NCBI GenBank assembly: GCA_036510975.1
Contig: DATCCY010000103.1
Coordinates: 1-64,000 of the forward strand
Length of the DNA: 64,000 nucleotides
Direction of reading: 5' to 3'
From: Longivirga sp036510975
GTDB lineage: Bacteria > Actinomycetota > Actinomycetes > S36-B12 > CAIYMF01
This document shows positions 59,298-64,000 of the stretch, piece by piece. A program made the position numbers and the translations under genes. The notes beneath the pieces were generated by a model. The model was not told where the DNA came from, did no database searches, and saw only the letters and a program-made list of their open reading frames with translations. Position 1 is the first letter of the stretch, and the number at the start of each line of letters is the position of its first letter.

Positions 59298-62284
59298 CGC
59301 AGGTCCTGGTCGGGTCGGGACGGCCACGCCGCTCGCAGCATCCGGCTGGTGGCGACCGCGCACGCCGCGAGCGCGGTGCCGAGACCGAGCAGCAGGACGC
59401 TCGCGGTCCAGACCGGGCCGACCGACGGGAGCAGCGGTGGGGTCGGGGTCGTGCCGCTCCCCGAGAGCGCGACGAGGGTGGCGACCGACCGGGCGAGAAG
59501 GAGCCCCGCCGCGGTACCGACGACGAGGGCGGGGACGGCAGCGGCGGCCGCTCGCCACCACAGGCTCCGGCGCAGCGTCGAGGTGGCGACGCCGTCGGCC
59601 TCCTGCGCGAGCAGCGCTCCGGCGTCGTCGCGTCGTTCGCCGGTCACGAGGAGCACGAGCGCCACGATGGCGACGAGCAGGGACACCAGCGCGGCGACCA
59701 GGAGCAGCAGGGCAGCGCCCTGGCCGACGGCGTCAGACTCCAGCGCCGCCCTGCGCTCCTGCTGGGTGACGACGGCGGCTCGGTCCCACGGCGGGACGGA
59801 CAACGCGGCGAGGATCGCCGTGTCGCCGTTCGCACCTGCGGCCCAGATCTCTTGCGGCGCACCGGATCCCGGCACCATGTCGTCGAGGGCGGCCGCCAGT
59901 GCGGCTCGGTCCGCGACGAGGAACCGTGGGCCGACGGTGGGGAAGCGCGGCAGCGTCCCGACCACCAGAGCAGCCACGGTGTCGCCACCGCCGAGGTCGA
60001 GGCGCACCGATGCGCCGCGGGACGCGGTGACGGCGTCGGTCACCACGCGCACCGGCGGACGGTCGGCGAGACCCGGACGCACCACCACGAGCGAGCCGGC
60101 CAGCTCGTAGGAGATCGCGAGGGAGGACGCCGTCGCCGCGATGTCGGCGGATCGCGCCGACCAGCCGGACCAGCCGCCGGCCGCACCGGTCGGTGGACCG
60201 AGGACGACGCGGCCGGCGAGGAACGCCGTCACCGTGCCGCCCTCGCCGACGCGGTGCTGGCGCCGGGCGGCGTCGTCCGTGTTCTCGTGCAGTGTCAGGG
60301 CGGAGAGATGCACGCCGTCGCCGAGGTCGGGGACCGGACCGACGAGCGCGTCACCGGTTGCGGTCAGCGGGATCCCGCGCTCACGCCCGTCGGACGCGGT
60401 CACCCACGCCACGACGTCGACGCCGCCGGGCGCGGCTCGGGTCCACGAGAGCACGGGCAGCCGGAGGGTTCGGGTGCCGACGGGGAGCGCCAGACCGGAC
60501 GCCGGCGCCGCGGAGGCGAGGGACCCGCTCATCTCGCTCGGGGAGGACGCACCGACGGTGCGGTCCCACCGCGAGATGAGCGGCAGCGCCGTGGCGTCGA
60601 GGCCGAGGACCTGGACGGCGTCGCCGCTCGTGGCCGAGGTGCGCAGACCGGCGACGGTGCGGAGCACGGCGTCGGCGGCTCCCGGGAGCGGCGACCTCGC
60701 CTGCAGCCCGACCGGGTCGTCGCCCTGCGCACCGACCGTGATGCGCGCCGCGGTCGGGACGTCGAAGGCCGCAGTGTCGGCGCTCCCGCCCTGCAGCGTC
60801 GCGCGGTAGGCACCCGCGAAGACGACCCCGCCGATCGCGGCCGTGACGAAGCCGACCGTGACGACCGTGCGCAGGGGTCGGCGTACGCCGGAGGCCGCGG
60901 CCAGCCGCGCTGCGACGGCCGACGCCGGGAGCAGCCGGCTCACCCAGGACGCGAGCGGCACCCAGAGCCGCGCGGCCACCAGCGCCGCCGCGGTGAGAGC
61001 GAGGACCGGGAGCGCCACCGAGAGCGGGTCCCCACCGACGGTGGCGGTGCCGACGGCGCCACGGGCGGCGACGAGCGCAGCCGTGGCCACGGAACCGACG
61101 GCGAGCAGCTCGACCACGCGCCACGCCGTCGCGTCGCGGCCCGACGGCCAGGCGAGCACGGCGGTCGTGAGGACGACGGCGATGAGCGTCAGCACGACGA
61201 GCGACGGCAGCGCGTCGACCACCGCGGCGCTCGCCAGCGCGGCAGCGGGCGGGTGCAGCGGCTGCGCGCGCGCCGCGAGCAGTGCGGCGACCCATCCTGC
61301 GCCGGTGCCGACGAGCGCGCCGGCCACGACCGCGGCGCCCGTGCCCAGCGCGGCGAAGGCGAGCACCGAGATGGTGGAGGCACCGCGGCGGCGCAGCAGT
61401 CCGGCCACCTCGGCGTGCTCGCGCCGCAGCCCGACCGCGGCGACGAGCGCGAACCCGAGGACGAGCACCGCCGTCGCTCCGCCGAGCACGGCGAACCGGT
61501 CCCGCGACGCCCTGGCCCGGGCGTCCTCGCGCAGGAGAGTGTCGTCGGGCACGGAGAGCACGAGCGCGCGAACCCTCAGGGCGAGGTCGTCGGACACCTG
61601 CCGGGACAGGTCCGCGTAGGCGGGGACGCCCAGGCCGGTGATCCGGCCCGTGTCGAGAGGAGCGACCCAGCCGCTGCCGCGCGGGAACTGCCGGAGCGAC
61701 GAGATCCTTTGCAGCGCATCGGGATCCGCGCCGAGCATGAGTCGTGCCGCCGGGCCGGGGTCGAAGGTTCCGGGAAGGAGGAGAGGGCCGGTGCGCACCC
61801 CGGTTCCCACGACGACGAGGCCGAGGACCGGATCCGGCACGAGCGGGTCGCCGGTGAGCACCACCTCGCAGCGAAGCGGCGTGCAGGACCGGGGGAGGCG
61901 GCCGCTCGTGAGGCGCACCTGGTGCTCGAGGTCGTCGGTCGCGCCGAGCCGGAAGGTGCCGCCGACGCCGTCGGCGAGCTCGCCGTAGAGCATCTGGTGG
62001 CCTATCGGCAGGCTCGTCAGCTCGGCGAGCGCGGCACGCACGAGTCGGTCGTCGCGTGCCTCCTGGGCCGGGTCCGAGGTGCCGCCGTAGGACGCGATGA
62101 CCGTGCGCTCGCCGACGGGGAGCTGCTCGACGGCGTTGGACAGCGTGCGCGTCGCGACGAGCCGTCCGGTCGCGGCCGAGACCACAGGCATGGCCAGCGC
62201 GAGGGCGACACCCACCACGAGCAGCACCCAACGACCCGGCCGATGCCGGAGTCGGGCCCAGGTGAGCTGGCCGATCGCGCTCAC
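59294..62284 (-). CDS. Large FtsX-like ABC permease
   Basis: This 996-residue membrane protein has an N-terminal helix (ten bases after the start in frame, WVLLVVGVALALAMPVV, about 21-38), an extracytoplasmic domain with a Cys pair (CTPLRC), and a first FtsX core (about 275-480). A second extracytoplasmic domain (about 530-840) and a second FtsX core near the C terminus (ALLLLVAALVSLLVAIVALVLLV) follow. It thus carries two permease halves, matching the two ATPase halves of its partner. GTG 62284 follows AAGGGGGATC, an excellent ribosome-binding site. The substrate is unknown; lipid, peptide or drug export are all possible. Confidence 0.88.
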   Translation of the reverse strand: MSAIGQLTWARLRHRPGRWVLLVVGVALALAMPVVSAATGRLVATRTLSNAVEQLPVGERTVIASYGGTSDPAQEARDDRLVRAALAELTSLPIGHQMLYGELADGVGGTFRLGATDDLEHQVRLTSGRLPRSCTPLRCEVVLTGDPLVPDPVLGLVVVGTGVRTGPLLLPGTFDPGPAARLMLGADPDALQRISSLRQFPRGSGWVAPLDTGRITGLGVPAYADLSRQVSDDLALRVRALVLSVPDDTLLREDARARASRDRFAVLGGATAVLVLGFALVAAVGLRREHAEVAGLLRRRGASTISVLAFAALGTGAAVVAGALVGTGAGWVAALLAARAQPLHPPAAALASAAVVDALPSLVVLTLIAVVLTTAVLAWPSGRDATAWRVVELLAVGSVATAALVAARGAVGTATVGGDPLSVALPVLALTAAALVAARLWVPLASWVSRLLPASAVAARLAAASGVRRPLRTVVTVGFVTAAIGGVVFAGAYRATLQGGSADTAAFDVPTAARITVGAQGDDPVGLQARSPLPGAADAVLRTVAGLRTSATSGDAVQVLGLDATALPLISRWDRTVGASSPSEMSGSLASAAPASGLALPVGTRTLRLPVLSWTRAAPGGVDVVAWVTASDGRERGIPLTATGDALVGPVPDLGDGVHLSALTLHENTDDAARRQHRVGEGGTVTAFLAGRVVLGPPTGAAGGWSGWSARSADIAATASSLAISYELAGSLVVVRPGLADRPPVRVVTDAVTASRGASVRLDLGGGDTVAALVVGTLPRFPTVGPRFLVADRAALAAALDDMVPGSGAPQEIWAAGANGDTAILAALSVPPWDRAAVVTQQERRAALESDAVGQGAALLLLVAALVSLLVAIVALVLLVTGERRDDAGALLAQEADGVATSTLRRSLWWRAAAAAVPALVVGTAAGLLLARSVATLVALSGSGTTPTPPLLPSVGPVWTASVLLLGLGTALAACAVATSRMLRAAWPSRPDQDLR

Positions 62285-62301
62285 GATCCCCCTTCGTGGT
62301 G

Positions 62302-62328
62302 TAACCGGTCGACGCGGCGATCCGGTTA
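62302..62328. promoter_or_regulatory. Inverted repeat between ABC operon and CGNR regulator
   Basis: TAACCGG (62302-62308) and CCGGTTA (62322-62328) are perfect arms 13 bases apart, in the 78-base gap between the divergent permease and CGNR genes. TAGAGT (62326-62331) overlaps the right arm as a possible plus-strand -10. This suggests an operator shared by both promoters. Confidence 0.5.
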
Positions 62329-62362
62329 GAGTAGCCGCAGGAGTCGATGAGCGGGAGGGACC

Positions 62363-63001
62363 GTGGCGAACCATCGGGTGTCCGGCCACCTCGTGCCCGA
62401 CGCCGTCTCCGGTCACGTCGCCCTCGAGCTTGCGAACACCCGTGCCGGCTGGGGCACGGACGCGGAGCGCGAGTACCTCGTGTCGTACGACGCCCTGGCG
62501 GTCTGGGCCGGCGACGTCGGCCTCCTCTCGGCCCACGAGACGCGCGGTGTGCGCGCCCTCGGCACGTCGTCACCGCGGGCGGCCCGTCGCGTGCTCCGAG
62601 ACGCCCTGGCCTTCCGCGAGTCGTGGTACGACGTCGCGACGGCGTCGTGGGAGCAGCGCCCGTTCCCCTGCGCCGACCTCGACGCGGTGGCCGCCGAGGC
62701 CTCGCGCGCCACAGCGGTGTCCAGGCTCGTGCCGGACCAGGGCGGTCGTGTGCGTCCCGACGGCGGTGGGCTCCGGGCCGCGGGGGTGCGGCTGCCGCTG
62801 AACCGCGCCGTGCTGGCGGCGTACGACGCACTGACGAGCGGCGACGTCGCGCACGTCGGGCGCTGCGCTGGGCACGGGTGCGGCTGGCTGTTCTTCGACC
62901 CGGGCCACCGGCGGCACTGGTGCATCATGGCGATCTGCGGCAACCGGGCGAAGGCCCGTGCCTTCGCCGAGCGTCGTCGGGCCGGGGTCGCGCCCGCCTG
63001 A
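62363..63001 (+). CDS. CGNR zinc-finger transcriptional regulator (ABATE domain)
   Basis: This 212-residue protein has an N-terminal ABATE ligand-binding domain (LVPDAVSGHVALELANTRAGWG) and a C-terminal zinc finger. The finger is CAGHGCGWLFFDP, then RRHWCIMAICGNRAKARAFAERRR, with four Cys and the CGNR signature. Such proteins bind DNA and are often local regulators. It is divergent from the ABC exporter genes across a short region with an inverted repeat, so it is the best candidate to control them. GTG 62363 follows GGGAGGG. Confidence 0.9.
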   Translation: MANHRVSGHLVPDAVSGHVALELANTRAGWGTDAEREYLVSYDALAVWAGDVGLLSAHETRGVRALGTSSPRAARRVLRDALAFRESWYDVATASWEQRPFPCADLDAVAAEASRATAVSRLVPDQGGRVRPDGGGLRAAGVRLPLNRAVLAAYDALTSGDVAHVGRCAGHGCGWLFFDPGHRRHWCIMAICGNRAKARAFAERRRAGVAPA

Positions 63002-63020
63002 GCCGGGCTACCCTGACCCG

Positions 63021-64000
63021 GTGAGCAACGACGCCGGGTTCGAGACCCTCGCCATCCATGCCGGGCAGGAGCCCGACCCGACCACCGGGGCCGTGGTCCC
63101 GCCGATCTACCAGGTGTCGACGTACGCCCAGGACGGCGTCGGTGGCCTGCGCAACGGCTACGAGTACTCCCGGTCGGCGAACCCCACGCGCACGGCGCTC
63201 CAGGAGTGCCTCGCTGCGCTCGAGGACCCGGTCGGCGCGGCCGCGGGCACCACGCGCGGGATGGCGTTCGCGTCCGGTCTCGCGGCGGAGGACACGCTCC
63301 TGCGCACCGTGCTCGAGCCGGGTGCTCACGTCGTCATCCCCGACGACGCCTACGGCGGCACGTTCCGCCTCTTCGCGAAGGTGCTCGAGCGCTGGGGCGT
63401 CGACCACTCCCCGGCACGCCTCACGGACCTCGATGCGGTGGCCGCGGCCGTGCAGCCCGGTCGCACCCGCATCGTCTGGGTGGAGACGCCGACCAACCCG
63501 CTGCTGCGCGTGGCCGATATCGCGGCGATCGCCGAGGTGGCGCACGCCGCCGGGGCGATCCTCGTCGTCGACAACACCTTCGCCTCGCCCTACCTGCAGC
63601 AGCCGCTGCTGCTCGGCGCCGACGTGGTCGTGCACTCGACGACGAAGTACCTCGGCGGCCACAGCGACGTGGTGGGCGGGGCGCTCGTCGCGTCCGACCC
63701 CGAGCTGGCCGAGCGTCTGGCATACCACCAGAACGCGATGGGCGCGGTCGCCGGTCCGTTCGACGCCTGGCTCACGCTGCGCGGCGTGAAGACACTCGCC
63801 GTGCGCATGGACCGGCACTGCAGCAACGCGAAGGCCGTCGTCGACGTGCTCCGGGACCACCCGAAGGTCGTGGAGGTCTTCTACCCCGGTCTCGAGAGCA
63901 ACGACGGCCACCACGTGGCGGTCAAGCAGATGCGTGACTTCGGCGGCATGGTGAGCTTCCGCGTCGCCGGTGGCGAGCAGGCCGCGCTCGAGGTCTGCGG
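63021..64000 (+). CDS. metB: Cystathionine gamma-synthase, cut by window end
   Basis: This PLP enzyme of the Cys/Met metabolism family joins O-acyl-homoserine with cysteine (or acts in reverse as a lyase). The 326 residues present open with FETLAIHAGQEPDPTTGAVVPPIYQVSTY (shown as LAIHAGQEPDPTTGAV and PIYQVSTYA). The YSRSANPTRTAL, DDAYGGTFRLF and VETPTNPLLRV motifs follow. The PLP lysine is K209 in HSTTKYLGGHSDVVGG. The C-terminal about 60 residues lie beyond the window. GTG 63021 is six bases after TACCCT, so it is leaderless. It works with cbs at 48.8 kb in transsulfuration. Confidence 0.93.
   Translation, partial: MSNDAGFETLAIHAGQEPDPTTGAVVPPIYQVSTYAQDGVGGLRNGYEYSRSANPTRTALQECLAALEDPVGAAAGTTRGMAFASGLAAEDTLLRTVLEPGAHVVIPDDAYGGTFRLFAKVLERWGVDHSPARLTDLDAVAAAVQPGRTRIVWVETPTNPLLRVADIAAIAEVAHAAGAILVVDNTFASPYLQQPLLLGADVVVHSTTKYLGGHSDVVGGALVASDPELAERLAYHQNAMGAVAGPFDAWLTLRGVKTLAVRMDRHCSNAKAVVDVLRDHPKVVEVFYPGLESNDGHHVAVKQMRDFGGMVSFRVAGGEQAALEVC

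Noticed and set aside
59117..62329. A 1070-codon open frame on the plus strand
   Set aside because: It is antisense to the FtsX permease, extremely Arg/Gly/Asp-rich and without domains.

Overview
The window is very GC-rich (about 70-75% by eye) chromosomal DNA from a high-GC actinomycete. Evidence: conserved actinobacterial gene blocks (rsmI-metG-tatD-rsmA-ispE-ABC-F, glmU-prs-rplY-pth, mfd-mazG-eno-ftsB-DUF501-ppx), a mycothiol-dependent enzyme family member, a GT39 protein O-mannosyltransferase, an LCP cell-wall ligase, a 13E12-type HNH remnant, and leaderless promoters of the TANNNT type. An ACC deaminase and a chemoreceptor suggest a motile soil or plant-associated bacterium. Genus cannot be fixed from this stretch.

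Layout. 1-4.2 kb: end of a frameshifted DHA2 drug exporter, an L,D-transpeptidase lipoprotein and the O-mannosyltransferase. 4.2-14.2 kb: translation/rRNA block (rsmI, metG, tatD, rsmA), isoprenoid gene ispE and an ABC-F protein. The position between tatD and rsmA, where many actinobacteria carry rpfB, instead holds a collagen-like secreted protein, a mycothiol-dependent enzyme and a methyltransferase. 14.3-17.4 kb: MarR, GNAT, TetR and a fatty-acid desaturase whose promoter carries repressor-like repeats. 17.5-22.2 kb: tRNA-Gln, ACC deaminase, glmU-prs and rplY. 22.3-24.6 kb: a minus-strand sqr-tusE-dsrE2 sulfur operon with a CsoR/CstR-like palindrome upstream. 24.7-34.2 kb: pth-cysQ, VOC protein, mfd-lipoprotein-mazG and a DUF885 protein. 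34.3-36.5 kb: accessory genes with small repeats. 36.6-42.7 kb: eno-ftsB-DUF501-ppx, NDH-2, ACT protein, def and a tRNA with UAA anticodon. 42.8-47.2 kb: UspA, amino-acid permease, LCP protein and a Bax-inhibitor protein. 47.2-57.8 kb: small orphan genes, a lipase-like SGNH protein, cbs, thiol-disulfide protein, a 28-residue-repeat protein, a broken HNH gene, msrA and a chemoreceptor. 57.8-64 kb: a doubly fused ABC exporter divergent from a CGNR regulator, then metB running off the edge.

Sulfur metabolism recurs: sqr/tusE/dsrE2, cysQ-like phosphatase, cbs, metB and msrA. Cell-envelope functions recur as well: Ldt, PMT, GlmU, LCP, FtsB, desaturase and the collagen-like protein. The most useful second-look items are the sulfide operon with its palindrome, the class-I-shaped tRNA with a UAA anticodon, the desaturase promoter repeats, the fused ABC/CGNR locus, and the very regular leaderless promoter-start spacing (18 gene starts).
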